Assembly (NCBI GenBank): GCA_038150225.1
Contig: JAYQWG010000013.1
Location: forward strand, 1-52,916
Source: Lucifugimonas sp038150225
GTDB lineage: Bacteria; Chloroflexota; Dehalococcoidia; Lucifugimonadales; Lucifugimonadaceae
Length of the DNA: 52,916 nucleotides
Reading direction: 5' to 3'
A program made the translations under genes and the position numbers. Shown in pieces: positions 7,878 to 16,317 of the stretch. Within the stretch, counting starts at the first letter, position 1. Each line of letters starts with the position of its first letter. The notes under the pieces were generated by a model. That model searched no databases and was not told the origin of the DNA. It saw only the letters and a program-made list of their open reading frames with translations.

Positions 7878-9539
7878 CTACTCGCCAGCAGGTTCCTTCG
7901 GCTCTTCTGAAACCAACCTGGCACCCATTGCGAGCGCAGAACGAACCATCGCGCTTTCTTGTGCTGCGCTCGTACCCGTTGAACCATTGCCATTACCGTT
8001 GGCACTGTCACCTTCGGAATCCGAGTCTGGCTCGTGCGGTGACCGCACCTCTAGATCCAATTCGGTTCCGTAAGTTGAGGTAATCGCCTCTTTCAGCGCG
8101 TCCCTGGAACGCTTGTCCTGCATCTCTTCCATGAAATGGTTTTTCATGGTGTTGCTCTTGAAGCGAAGTGAAATCTTTCCGTCCGTGGGCGTCGGAGCCT
8201 CAACGTTTCGCAGCAGCGAACCAATCACGAACTTTCGGTTCTTGGTTCTACGGGTATGCCAAACAACCTTCTCCCATTGAACTTCAGCGGGAGTTTTATC
8301 TCTCGAAGGAGCTGGTGTCTGCTCGGGTTCTGGTTCAGCTGCCGCCGGTGTAGATGTTGGTGCTGCTTGTGGTCGTGCCGGAGCCGCCCCTGAACTCGCC
8401 GGTGCAGCAGCAGGTGCTGCGGCCACGGCTGCCGGTCGGGTGGTCGCCTGCAATACCGCCATTTCCAACGGCAGCGGTGACGATGAGTTGGCTTTGAGAT
8501 CAGCCTGACCCAACGAAGTAAGAATGTGAAGGATCTGGTTCAGGCTCACCCTCGAAGACCGCATCAGGTTCTGCATGGTTTCGGAGAATTCCGATCCCTG
8601 GCTGAGTGATTCTTCTACTCCCGCCTTTAGAAGCAGAGCAACTCGGAGTGCATCGACAGTTCCTTCACGCAACGCTCGAATGTCGTTGCCTTGCTGCGAC
8701 TCTCGGTTGATAACTGCGAGGGCCTCTGAAGCGTCCTTGTTCAGTAACGCTGTTGCCAGTTCGGTCGAACTTGCCGTGTCACCAAGCCCGAGCAGATCAC
8801 GTGCCTGGTCGACCGTAATTTCCGACTGATCATCTTCGGAACCAATACGTCCATACGAAATAAACAACTGTTCGAGCAGATTTTCAGCGTCTCGCAAGCT
8901 GCCCCATGCGATTCGAGCAATCATTTCGAGCACTTCTGGCTCTGTTTCGATCATCTCCGCTTCACAAACTTCGATCAGACGATCAATTACCTCGTCATTT
9001 GAGAGGCGTTTGAAATCAAATCTCTGGCACCTACTCACGATCGTTGCTGGCAACTTGTGGGCATCGGTTGTTGCAAGGATCAAAACCGCGTGTGGTGGTG
9101 GCTCTTCCAAAGTTTTCAGAAGAGCGTTGAAGGCAGCATCAGTAAGCATGTGTACTTCGTCGATGATGTACACCTTGTACTTGCCTTCACTTGGCTGGAA
9201 CTGAATCTTCTCGATCAAGTCCCGAATGTTGTCGATACCGCGATTCGATGCGGCGTCCATTTCGATCAGGTCGAGATAGTTGCCCTGGTCAATCGCAACC
9301 GCGACATCAGAATCTGGAATTGGCTCGCCTTGGTCGTCGAGCGGACCATTCAGCGCCTTGGCAAATATCCTTGCAGTCGAGGTTTTTCCAACTCCACGCG
9401 GACCTGTGAACAGGTAAGCGTGAGTGACACGATCACTACTTATTGCTCGTTTCAGAGTTTGCGCGACGTGTTGTTGCCCGGCGACATCGGAAAACCGAGT
9501 CGGGCGCCACTTTCTATAGAAAGCCTGGTTTGTCGTCAC
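7878..9539 (-). CDS. dnaX: DNA polymerase III subunit gamma/tau
   Basis: The clamp-loader ATPase of the replicative polymerase. The 553 residues contain an AAA+ module with Walker A GPRGVGKTST (about residue 45), Walker B IIDEVHML and the SRC motif (TIVSRCQRF), then the helical collar domain. An Ala/Pro-rich linker (about residues 370-410) and a C-terminal domain follow. Most bacterial DnaX proteins carry a four-cysteine zinc module just after the Walker A helix. Here that place (ALNGPLDDQGEPIPDSD) has no cysteines, so the zinc module is missing. ybeY lies upstream and overlaps by 4 bases. No obvious frameshift slippery tract for a short gamma form was seen. Confidence 0.96.
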   Translation of the reverse strand: MTTNQAFYRKWRPTRFSDVAGQQHVAQTLKRAISSDRVTHAYLFTGPRGVGKTSTARIFAKALNGPLDDQGEPIPDSDVAVAIDQGNYLDLIEMDAASNRGIDNIRDLIEKIQFQPSEGKYKVYIIDEVHMLTDAAFNALLKTLEEPPPHAVLILATTDAHKLPATIVSRCQRFDFKRLSNDEVIDRLIEVCEAEMIETEPEVLEMIARIAWGSLRDAENLLEQLFISYGRIGSEDDQSEITVDQARDLLGLGDTASSTELATALLNKDASEALAVINRESQQGNDIRALREGTVDALRVALLLKAGVEESLSQGSEFSETMQNLMRSSRVSLNQILHILTSLGQADLKANSSSPLPLEMAVLQATTRPAAVAAAPAAAPASSGAAPARPQAAPTSTPAAAEPEPEQTPAPSRDKTPAEVQWEKVVWHTRRTKNRKFVIGSLLRNVEAPTPTDGKISLRFKSNTMKNHFMEEMQDKRSRDALKEAITSTYGTELDLEVRSPHEPDSDSEGDSANGNGNGSTGTSAAQESAMVRSALAMGARLVSEEPKEPAGE

Positions 9540-10102
9540 GAAGCTTGACCTTGTTCTAGGCTCGTCTGGCTTGGCTCTGGCTGCAAGAAACGATTCATTA
9601 CACCGGCAAGAATAACGTCTGTTTTGCCGAACATCACGCGTTCTGCTTTGGGTTCAGCGTGATCATACCCGAGAAGGTGAAGAACACCGTGAATCGTCAG
9701 CATGGCTAACTCCGATTCCGTGGTTTTACCGTTCTCCGGGGCTTGTCGCTCAACCTGAGGAAGTGAAATGGCAATGTCGCCGAGTCGACCTGAATCTTCG
9801 TCCGACTCAAATGCCCACTCATCGTCACTCTCGCCAGACTCCCCTGCGTGTTCATTGAACGAGAGAACGTCTGTGATCTGATCTTCACCCTTGAAATCGC
9901 GGTTCATCCGCTGAATTTCTTCGTCACCAGTGATCATCACAGTGATTTGATCGTGACCAGCAGTGTGTTCGGCATCAAGCGCAGAAACCGCCGCGTCCAT
10001 CACGAGATTCCCAATGGAGGAGGGCAGGTTTTCGAGTTCAAAAACTACCTCAACGCGTCCGTCAGAAGAGAGCAGGGAATCGGATAAAGAATCGTGGGTC
10101 AA
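9536..10102 (-). CDS. ybeY: Endoribonuclease YbeY
   Basis: A zinc-dependent RNase for 16S rRNA 3'-end maturation and ribosome quality control. The metal motif HGVLHLLGYDH (HGxLHxxGxDH) is intact near residues 135-145, and the family segment FKGEDQITDVLSF is present. The 188-residue frame starts at a TTG (10102) preceded by GAGCAGG; no in-frame ATG lies earlier in the coding part. The C-terminus runs about 25 residues past the metal motif. The stop overlaps the dnaX start by 4 bases, so the two are translationally coupled. Confidence 0.93.
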   Translation of the reverse strand: MTHDSLSDSLLSSDGRVEVVFELENLPSSIGNLVMDAAVSALDAEHTAGHDQITVMITGDEEIQRMNRDFKGEDQITDVLSFNEHAGESGESDDEWAFESDEDSGRLGDIAISLPQVERQAPENGKTTESELAMLTIHGVLHLLGYDHAEPKAERVMFGKTDVILAGVMNRFLQPEPSQTSLEQGQAS

Positions 10103-10154
10103 GACCTGCTCATGCTAGCACGTCAGCAGGTCACTTCTTGACCGTCTGGCACTA

Positions 10155-10275
10155 GGTTCCCCTTCCTTGATGGAAGGGGTCAGGGGAAGGTGAAATGCGT
10201 CTCTCCGCGACCAAGTGACGAAGTCACGCCCGGAGCAAACGAATGACGTCACCCCGGACTCGATCCGGGGTCAAG
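10155..10275. repeat. Dispersed intergenic repeat, families A and B
   Basis: A second well-preserved family A copy: CCCCTTCCTTGATGGAAGGGG, then GGGGAAGGTGAAATGCG, then the hairpin GTGAC-gaa-GTCAC and GCCCGGAGCAAACGA. It is followed at about 10247-10275 by a palindromic piece CCCCGGA-ctcga-TCCGGGG and GTCAAGCG, which recurs in degraded form at 14030 and 16735. Confidence 0.7.
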
Positions 10276-10288
10276 CGTCCCTAACCCT

Positions 10289-10624
10289 CTACTCCCCACT
10301 TCTCGCGGCAATCGCAGCCTCTTCTGCGAGCACCCGGATTTTCGAATACAGCGGAGCGTATTTCGGGTCGACATCCGCAAGCTCACCAGCCTCAAGACGA
10401 GCCTTAGAAATCCCTAGCCGAATTTCCGGTGATTGAAGTTGTCCAACTTCAATGTACGTTCTCGCAGAGTACAAACTCGGAATCAACGTATCCGAAATGA
10501 CCTGCGCAACCCAACGTTCAGTCGGTGGCGCGGCGATCTCCTCCGCCATCCGGACTGCTTCTTCAAGTGTGTTCAGAACTTCGGGACCGGTTGGCCAAAG
10601 TTCTTCAGGCTCTCGAATGGTCAT
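10289..10624 (-). CDS. Small conserved-looking protein, unknown function
   Basis: A 111-residue, mostly helical, soluble protein with no recognised family. Visible features are a MTIREPEELWPTGPEV N-terminus, an acidic helix LEEAVRMAEEIAAPP and a C-terminal KIRVLAEEAAIAARSGE. The frame remains open to 10663, but the ATG at 10624 is preferred because it overlaps the TAA of the VanZ-like gene as TAATG, a common coupling arrangement. It probably forms a two-gene operon with the VanZ-like gene. Function unknown. Confidence 0.65.
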   Translation of the reverse strand: MTIREPEELWPTGPEVLNTLEEAVRMAEEIAAPPTERWVAQVISDTLIPSLYSARTYIEVGQLQSPEIRLGISKARLEAGELADVDPKYAPLYSKIRVLAEEAAIAARSGE

Positions 10625-11031
10625 TACCTGTAAAAAGTTCGATATCGATTGAAGACGAACCAAATTACCACTACAAGGACAGCTCCGAAACCATCTGCGA
10701 CGACGTCTGATATCTCTGAAGAACGACCTGGCACTTCCGATTGATGTACTTCGTCAAGAACTCCCCAAACGACAGCAAGAAGCACGGTCGAGAACACCGC
10801 ATAATGCTTCGCCATCACCTTTACCGAGATGAAAGTTCGGAGTGAGAACCCGCTCAGGACGGCGTACAAAACCACATGAACAAACTTGTCAGCGAATGGA
10901 AGCCAACTCACCGAATCAGAATCGAAATCTTCAGCCGGACGATCCGACAACGCGTAGATCACAAACATCCACAAAGCAGTCAACACCGCCCAGGTGATCG
11001 GATGATTAAAGGATGTTCTGAGGGCAGTCAT
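10624..11031 (-). CDS. VanZ-like family membrane protein
   Basis: A 135-residue integral membrane protein with about four hydrophobic segments. It carries the VanZ family signatures: FADKFVHVVLYAVLSGF (D-K-x-x-H) and GVLDEVHQSEVPGRSSEISDVVADGFGA (DExHQ...PGR...D). VanZ itself gives low-level teicoplanin resistance in enterococci, but most chromosomal members have no known role, so no resistance is claimed. It is coupled to the small downstream gene by TAATG. Confidence 0.85.
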   Translation of the reverse strand: MTALRTSFNHPITWAVLTALWMFVIYALSDRPAEDFDSDSVSWLPFADKFVHVVLYAVLSGFSLRTFISVKVMAKHYAVFSTVLLAVVWGVLDEVHQSEVPGRSSEISDVVADGFGAVLVVVIWFVFNRYRTFYR

Positions 11032-11072
11032 ACTGTTCTATTTCGCGCGTTGCACGAAGCTAGACCAACAGT

Positions 11073-11100
11073 TCATCCTGTGCCAGTCGAAGGATTGCGA
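11073..11100. repeat. Degraded family B repeat
   Basis: TCATCCTGTGCCAGTCGAAGG is close to the CCTGAGCCTGTCGAAGG core seen at 14063 and 29520. It lies in the gap upstream of the VanZ-like gene. Confidence 0.4.
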
Positions 11101-11202
11101 CTGCGATCCTGTTTGTCATCTACCGCAGTGGAGAGATCAACCCACAACTGCTGACAGATTTCGACAGTAGAAACAGAACCCACCTCAAAATCGCCTGGGT
11201 GT

Positions 11203-11547
11203 CTAATCAAACCACTCCGAGTCGAACGCCAGGCTCATCGGAGCCCACCAATCATCTTCCTCTGCCTCTGGTACCTTATGCTGGAACGTAGACATCAGGT
11301 TGTTCCACTCTTCGGCTCTTTTCGAAGATGTGTAGCTCTGGAAGTCCCGGCGAGGATCGAAATCGTCAGGAACTGTGCAGTACATGAACAGGTGATTTCC
11401 ACTACGGAAAATCTCCATTCGCTCAATACCGATTCCCTTCAGAGCTTCGAGAACTTCAGGCCATACATTCCGGTGATACTCCTCGTACTTGGCAATGATT
11501 TTGGGATCGTCTTTTAGATCCAATACCTGTGCGATTGATTTGGACAT
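11203..11547 (-). CDS. L-rhamnose mutarotase family protein
   Basis: A 114-residue ferredoxin-like alpha/beta protein of the RhaM family, whose members interconvert sugar anomers. Family features are KYEEYHRNVWPEVLEALKGIGI (Y-x-x-x-H-x-x-x-W-P-E) and the beta strand IFRSGNHLFMYCTV, with a C-terminal MSTFQ...WWAPM. In RhaM the His and Tyr/Trp residues line the active site. A second, diverged member is encoded divergently at 11795, next to a lactonase-like gene. The substrate (rhamnose, fucose or another deoxysugar) cannot be read from sequence. Confidence 0.88.
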   Translation of the reverse strand: MSKSIAQVLDLKDDPKIIAKYEEYHRNVWPEVLEALKGIGIERMEIFRSGNHLFMYCTVPDDFDPRRDFQSYTSSKRAEEWNNLMSTFQHKVPEAEEDDWWAPMSLAFDSEWFD

Positions 11548-11639
11548 TTCTACACTCCATTAGGTCAGTACCGCAGATTTTGACAGTCGAATAGCCTACA
11601 CTCTCGAAAATCAAGCAACACCAACGATCTGACCTCATC

Positions 11640-11786
11640 ATTAGTGTGCCTGTCCTGAGTTTGTCGAATGGGTCGGTCAAATCACAAGGGCTAATCGATC
11701 TCGCTTCCTTGATCGAAAAGGTTAGGGATTGGGGGCTGCGTCAACGTGACCCAAGGAGGCATGTCCGCCCGGTCACTAGTAACGGA
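11640..11786. repeat. Dispersed repeats between divergent mutarotase genes
   Basis: The gap holds a family B piece (CCTGTCCTGAGTTTGTCGAA, about 11648-11667) and a diverged family A copy (about 11703-11786): CTTCCTTGATCGAAAAGG, then the variant 3' part ATGTCCGCCCGGTCACTAG. Any promoters for the two divergent mutarotase genes must lie within or beside these repeats. Confidence 0.55.
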
Positions 11787-11794
11787 GAAAATTC

Positions 11795-12118
11795 ATGCAA
11801 CGAGTCGGATTCGAAATGAAAATCCACCCCGAACAGGTGGAAGAGTACAAACGACGCCACGATGAAATCTGGCCAGAAATGTTAGAGGCTCTCACCAGGC
11901 ACGGTTGGCACAACTACACCATATTCTTCCGAGAAGACGGATCACTGTTCGGATACGTTGAGTGCGAAGATTCGTTCGAGGCTTCACTCGCTGGAATGGG
12001 TACAGAAGACGTTAACCAGCGCTGGCAGGACGACATGTCACCATTCTTCCAGCTACCCGATGGTGTGCACCCCGACCAAAACATGATCCAGTGGCGAGAA
12101 GTTTTTCACCACGACTAG
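11795..12118 (+). CDS. rhaM: L-rhamnose mutarotase
   Basis: A 107-residue RhaM-family protein, closer to the classical family than its neighbour at 11203. It has MQRVGFEMKIHPEQVEEYKRRHDEIWPEM (Y-x-x-x-H-x-x-x-W-P-E), YTIFFREDGSLFGYVE, and the C-terminal W-x-x-x-M...D...W. It is predicted to speed alpha/beta anomer exchange of L-rhamnose or a related deoxysugar. The start is an ATG with GGAG about 9 bases upstream. The COG3618 amidohydrolase follows after about 200 bases, which fits an oxidative deoxysugar pathway. Confidence 0.88.
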   Translation: MQRVGFEMKIHPEQVEEYKRRHDEIWPEMLEALTRHGWHNYTIFFREDGSLFGYVECEDSFEASLAGMGTEDVNQRWQDDMSPFFQLPDGVHPDQNMIQWREVFHHD

Positions 12119-12124
12119 CTCAGA

Positions 12125-12215
12125 TCCCCCCTCCGTTACTTGGAGGAGGTTAGAGGGAGAGTCCGCCGCGCCGCAGTGACTCTTGTCCCCTTTACCGACT
12201 GGAAAGGGTTAGGCA
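12125..12215. repeat. Degraded family A repeat
   Basis: CCCCCCTCCGTTACTTGGAGGAGG, then TTAGAGGGAGAGTCCG, then CCCTTTACCGACTGGAAAGGG: two small hairpins typical of the family A 5' part. It separates rhaM from the amidohydrolase. Confidence 0.45.
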
Positions 12216-12320
12216 TATGAGATTCCAAGTTGATCTGTTCAGCAAATTCTCATGTCAACACATTCGGCATCGGCCTTAAGATGTCGCTGTAATCCAAAAT
12301 TCGAAACTGAACTACTCCAA

Positions 12321-13229
12321 ATGAACATTCCACCGTTTATCGACACTCACCACCACCTCTGGGATCTCGAAAACAACCCTTACCCATGGCTTCAAGAAGG
12401 CATTGACCACTTTGTCGGTGACTATTCGCCGATCAGAAAGACCTGGTTGATTGGTGACCTGATATACGGGGCGAGCGATTTGCCTCTTACAAAGTCGGTT
12501 CACGTTCAAGCTGAGTGGGATCACAACGCAGACCCTGTCGGCGAAACAGCGTGGCTTCAGCAGGTTGCCGACGACTACCACTCACACGGTATGCCAAACG
12601 GAATCATTGGGTTTGCAAATCTTTCCGATCCCAATGTTGAAGGTGTTCTTGAGCGCCATGCCGAACATAAAAACTGGCGTGGTATCCGCCACATGCTGAA
12701 CTGGTCCGACGACCGACCGAACTTCAGATTCGCAGAAGCTGGCGATCTCATGGATGACGCCCGGTGGCGTTCTGGATTCAAACTGCTTGCCAAATTCAAC
12801 GGATCGTTCGATTTACAGGTGTGGCCGTGGCAATTGAAAGACGCAGCACGACTCGCCAAAGACATTCCCCAAGTGCCTATCATCCTGAATCACACGGGAA
12901 TGCCTCTCGGTCGAACCCCCGGCGAGTTGCGTGAATGGCGAAAAGGACTCGAAGCGCTCGGTGAAGCAGAAAATATTTCAGCCAAGATTTCAGCACTGGG
13001 GATGCTCGACAAGAACTGGACCGTCGAATCGATAGCGCCGTTTGTACTAGACACAATCGACATTCTTGGAGTTGATCGTTGTATGTTCGCCTCGAACTTC
13101 CCGGTCGACAGTCTCTTTAGTGATTACAAAACCCTCTGGCTCGCATACGACGAAATCACATCCGATTTCTCAGTATCGGATCGCTCAAAGCTCTTTTTCG
13201 ACAACGCTGAAAAGTATTACCGAATCTAA
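12321..13229 (+). CDS. COG3618 amidohydrolase, sugar-lactonase-like
   Basis: A metal-dependent TIM-barrel hydrolase of the COG3618 group, which includes L-fuconolactonase, L-rhamnono-lactonase and 2-pyrone-4,6-dicarboxylate lactonase. The N-terminal metal motif is FIDTHHHLWDLENNPYPW. Further on are HVQAEWD, the strand end ILNHTGMPLG and the C-terminal FASNFPVDSLF, all typical of the family. The start is taken at the ATG at 12321, giving 302 residues. The frame extends up to 12252, but the extra residues are Cys/Arg-rich and unlike the family. The neighbouring RhaM genes make a deoxysugar lactone the most likely substrate (inference). Confidence 0.87.
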   Translation: MNIPPFIDTHHHLWDLENNPYPWLQEGIDHFVGDYSPIRKTWLIGDLIYGASDLPLTKSVHVQAEWDHNADPVGETAWLQQVADDYHSHGMPNGIIGFANLSDPNVEGVLERHAEHKNWRGIRHMLNWSDDRPNFRFAEAGDLMDDARWRSGFKLLAKFNGSFDLQVWPWQLKDAARLAKDIPQVPIILNHTGMPLGRTPGELREWRKGLEALGEAENISAKISALGMLDKNWTVESIAPFVLDTIDILGVDRCMFASNFPVDSLFSDYKTLWLAYDEITSDFSVSDRSKLFFDNAEKYYRI

Positions 13230-13340
13230 GTTTTTTCCCCCCGAGTTTCGCCGCGTATTTTTATCATCCTGACCGGATCGGAGGGATTTGATCGTAAACC
13301 TAGGCTGCACAGCGTAACGGACAGAACCGGAGTACCAACT

Positions 13341-13817
13341 ATGACCGTCCAAACCGTCTATCACACCGGCTTCGTAGTGGCCGAACTCGACAAATCCCTA
13401 GAGTTCTATACCGAAGTGCTCGGTATGAACATCGAGCGAGCACCCACTACATCCGACTCACCTTGGATCGCCGAAGTTGTAGGATACCCGGGTGTCAAAA
13501 TGCGCCAGGCATACGTTGGTGTTGGCGACGGGCACTCGATCGAACTGATCGAATACATGGATCCCAGGGGCGATCGACGCTCCGACCAGTTCGATCGCAA
13601 CAAGCCCGGTTCAGCTCATGCGGCAATGGTCGTCGACGACGTTCCAGCCTGGCGCGACAAACTCGAATCACTCGGTGTAAACGTACTCGGACCGCGCTAC
13701 GAACGTGAGGTCGACTACCCGTGGGCTCGGTATGCCATCTACTTTCAGGATCCCGACGGTAATTGGCTAGAAATGATCTCCCGCAACCCAAAGCCAGAGG
13801 GCTCTCAAGAGAACTAG
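13341..13817 (+). CDS. VOC family (glyoxalase-like) protein
   Basis: A 158-residue vicinal-oxygen-chelate protein with two beta-alpha-beta-beta-beta units. Metal-ligand positions typical of the fold are visible: His in YHTGFVV, Glu in SIELIEY, His in GSAHAAMVV and Glu in PDGNWLEMI. Members include glyoxalase I, dioxygenases and epimerases, and this sequence alone does not decide between them. It stands alone, with a sequence rich in repeats following it. Confidence 0.87.
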   Translation: MTVQTVYHTGFVVAELDKSLEFYTEVLGMNIERAPTTSDSPWIAEVVGYPGVKMRQAYVGVGDGHSIELIEYMDPRGDRRSDQFDRNKPGSAHAAMVVDDVPAWRDKLESLGVNVLGPRYEREVDYPWARYAIYFQDPDGNWLEMISRNPKPEGSQEN

Positions 13818-14134
13818 AACCAGGTTCTCCTCCCTTGAAGAAAGGGTTTAGGGGTACATGAAATGCGCTACCCACTACCAAGTGACTTCGTCACGCTCTA
13901 ATATCATCCCTGTCATCCTGAACTAGTTTCAGGCACAACGTCTTCTAGCTTCAAGTAAGCTCATCTGCCGAATTTTTAACTCCGCAGTCGCCCATATTGA
14001 GAAACCTGTCCTGAGTCCAACCGAACGGATCGGAGTCAAGTTAGCGTCCCTACCCCCCCCCGTCACCCTGAGCCTGTCAAAGGACTCAATTGCAGTCATT
14101 CACCACATCTCTAATCACCAGCCATACTTAATCG
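13818..14134. repeat. Repeat-filled intergenic region
   Basis: No gene is seen in these 317 bases. A family A copy lies at about 13822-13901 (CTCCCTTGAAGAAAGGG, GGGGTACATGAAATGCG, GTGACTTCGTCAC). Family B pieces follow at about 13907-13932 (CATCCTGAACTAGTTTCAGG), 14007-14045 (CCTGTCCTGAGTCCAACCGA, then GATCGGAGTCAAG) and 14063-14090 (CACCCTGAGCCTGTCAAAGG). A run of eight or more C lies near 14054. Confidence 0.65.
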
Positions 14135-14665
14135 ATGCGTTCCTGGATCACCGCACAAATCCGAGCATTTCGCAAACGGAAACTTTCTCAACCTGAGAAA
14201 ACCCTCAACATCGTCGACAAAGCCATTAAAGAAATCGAAAACGGCGGGTACAAAAACGCGATCAAAAAAATCACGAAGGCAATCGACTCATCCCCGGACT
14301 CATTCAAGCTTTATCACCACCGTGGCGACGCCTACACCCTAAACGGGCAACACCACGAAGCGATCACCGACTTCGACACAGCAATCAGATTGAATCCCGG
14401 TTACCCCGACACCTATCTCGACCGAGGCAACGAATGGTACGAACTCGGGCAGCTGGATAAAGCCCTCAAGGATTTTTCAGAAGCAATCCGACTCAAACCC
14501 GAGTGGGGAGAGGCTCACGCCAACAGGGCAGTAATCCACGCCGAACTCGGCAACTTGAAAGAATCAGAAACTGACGCCGAAAAAGCAAAGACGCTCGGAG
14601 TAACCCCCGAACGTCTCGAAGAAATGCTCAACACGGTTCTTTCCCCATGGAACGGGGAGAGTTAG
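14135..14665 (+). CDS. TPR repeat protein
   Basis: A 176-residue protein with a basic N-terminal helix (RAFRKRKLSQPEK) and about four tetratricopeptide repeats, for example AIKKITKAIDSSPDSFKLYHHRGDAYTLNG, then ITDFDTAIRLNPGYPDTYLDRGNEWYELG, then LKDFSEAIRLKPEWGEAHANRAVIHAELG. TPR arrays form protein-binding scaffolds. There is no signal peptide and no catalytic domain. Partners cannot be guessed from the neighbours, which are separated by repeats and oppositely oriented genes. Confidence 0.85.
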   Translation: MRSWITAQIRAFRKRKLSQPEKTLNIVDKAIKEIENGGYKNAIKKITKAIDSSPDSFKLYHHRGDAYTLNGQHHEAITDFDTAIRLNPGYPDTYLDRGNEWYELGQLDKALKDFSEAIRLKPEWGEAHANRAVIHAELGNLKESETDAEKAKTLGVTPERLEEMLNTVLSPWNGES

Positions 14666-14722
14666 ATTAGAAAGAGGGGAGACTCTGCTATTTGACACAG
14701 GGACGAATGTCCGCACGGTCAC
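14660..14722. repeat. Degraded family A repeat, 3' variant
   Basis: AAAGAGGGGAGACTCTGC followed by GGGACGAATGTCCGCACGGTCACTTAG. The second part matches the 3' variant in the repeats at 11760 and 19030 (ACGAATGTCCGCG and CACTAACGGG). It fills the whole gap between two convergent genes. Confidence 0.5.
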
Positions 14723-16132
14723 TTAGAAGTGAATCGCCTCGTTGGTTATCGCAGCACCAGCTTCCTTCACAGCCTCCGACAACGTCGGATGAGCATGCGT
14801 CAGCTTGTGCAACTCAAGGTTTGTGCCCTCAAGCATCTGCAGCATTCCGATCTCGGCGATTAGCTCTGTGGCCTCTGGACCAATGATGTGCGCACCAACT
14901 ATCTCGCCGGTGTCGTCATCAACAAGCACCTTCGCGAATCCCTGTGGCTCTCCGATTGCAACCGACTTACCTGCGACCTGGAACGGAACCTTTCCAACCT
15001 TCAAGTTGATCCCCTGTTCACGTGCCTGGGCTTCGGTCAGACCTATTGAAGCGATTTGAGGCTGGCAATATGTGCATCGAGGCATGTTCGTGTAATCCTC
15101 GATCGGAGTCGTCTCGTGACCTGCGATTGTTTCGGCTGCAACGACACCCTGGTCGAACGCAACGTGTGCAAGAGCCAGTTTTCCGTTTACGTCACCAACT
15201 GCGTAAACACCACCGACATTCGTGCGCATGTTGCCATCGACCTGGATGAATCCCGGGCCGTAGGTTTCAACACCGAGGTTCTCTAGGCCAATATTGTCCG
15301 TGTTTGGCTGAACACCAACTCCGAGAAGGACCTTGTCACATGCGAATTCAGACTTCTCGCCGTTCACTTCGTACTGAACAGCAAGGCGACCGTCTTTGTT
15401 TTCTACACCCAATACGGAAGCCGAAGTTGCGAACTCGATTCCCTGCTTGCCGAATTGACGCTCCAGTTCCTTGGAAACCTCTTCGTCCTCTCTAGGAACG
15501 AGATTTCCGAGCATCTCGAACATCATCACGTTCACGCCGTAAGCGTTGAAGTAGTAGGCAAACTCACACCCAATTGCGGAAGCGCCAACGATTGCAACCG
15601 CTTCAGGCTTGTCTCGAAGTTCAAGAGCGTGACGGGCGGTAATGATGTTTTCATTGTCGATTTCAAGACCTGGAAGGCTGCGTGCACGAGCACCAGTAGC
15701 AATGACGACATTGTTAGCTGTGAGAGTCTCACCTCCCTCAACCTCGACAACGGTCGAAGACTTGAGAGTCGCCTTACCCATGAACAAAGTTATCTTGTTC
15801 TTCCTGAATAGGAATTCGATTCCCTGGGTGAGTGCCTTTGAAACCTCTCGACTGCGATCAACTGCCTTGCTCATGCTCGCCGACCAGTCGCCCAGCTCGA
15901 GTCCCCAGTCATCAGCATGGTTCAAGTGGTTCACGATCTCAGCATTCTTGAGGAGTGACTTTGAAGGAATACAGCCCCAGTTCAGACAAACTCCGCCAAT
16001 ACCTGCAATACCCGATCCGTCATCTTTTTCTACAACTGCCACGCTCAATCCAAGTTGAGCTCCACGTATAGCAGCATGATATCCGCCAGGACCGGCACCA
16101 ATAACAACAAGGTCGAAGTTCGTCTCAGCCAT
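14723..16132 (-). CDS. lpdA: Dihydrolipoyl dehydrogenase (E3)
   Basis: The FAD/NAD enzyme that reoxidises lipoamide in pyruvate and 2-oxoglutarate dehydrogenases and the glycine cleavage system. At 469 residues it is full length. It has the FAD motif VIGAGPGGYHAAI (about residue 10), the redox-active disulfide CLNWGCIP, the NAD-binding VGASAIGCEFAYYF, the second FAD motif VYAVGDV, and the C-terminal HAHPTLSE with the catalytic His-Glu. It is monocistronic here, with no E1 or E2 gene in the window. Confidence 0.96.
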   Translation of the reverse strand: MAETNFDLVVIGAGPGGYHAAIRGAQLGLSVAVVEKDDGSGIAGIGGVCLNWGCIPSKSLLKNAEIVNHLNHADDWGLELGDWSASMSKAVDRSREVSKALTQGIEFLFRKNKITLFMGKATLKSSTVVEVEGGETLTANNVVIATGARARSLPGLEIDNENIITARHALELRDKPEAVAIVGASAIGCEFAYYFNAYGVNVMMFEMLGNLVPREDEEVSKELERQFGKQGIEFATSASVLGVENKDGRLAVQYEVNGEKSEFACDKVLLGVGVQPNTDNIGLENLGVETYGPGFIQVDGNMRTNVGGVYAVGDVNGKLALAHVAFDQGVVAAETIAGHETTPIEDYTNMPRCTYCQPQIASIGLTEAQAREQGINLKVGKVPFQVAGKSVAIGEPQGFAKVLVDDDTGEIVGAHIIGPEATELIAEIGMLQMLEGTNLELHKLTHAHPTLSEAVKEAGAAITNEAIHF

Positions 16133-16317
16133 TCAAATCTCTCGAGTTATGTACAGGGGACTTTTCGGCGCGACCAGCACGCCAATTCAAAATTTCAATC
16201 ACCGAATTATACGTGCGATTCCTCCAGCTCAAATCTATCACCCTGATAAAAATCGGTGTCAACGCCCCGGACTTGCTCGCCTTGACCCTGGCGGACGAAA
16301 TTAGAGATCTTTATTCC

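Noticed and set aside
9057..9548. Plus-strand 163-codon open frame
   Set aside because: It lies wholly opposite dnaX and shows no family features.
15642..16058. Plus-strand 138-codon open frame
   Set aside because: Antisense shadow of lpdA.
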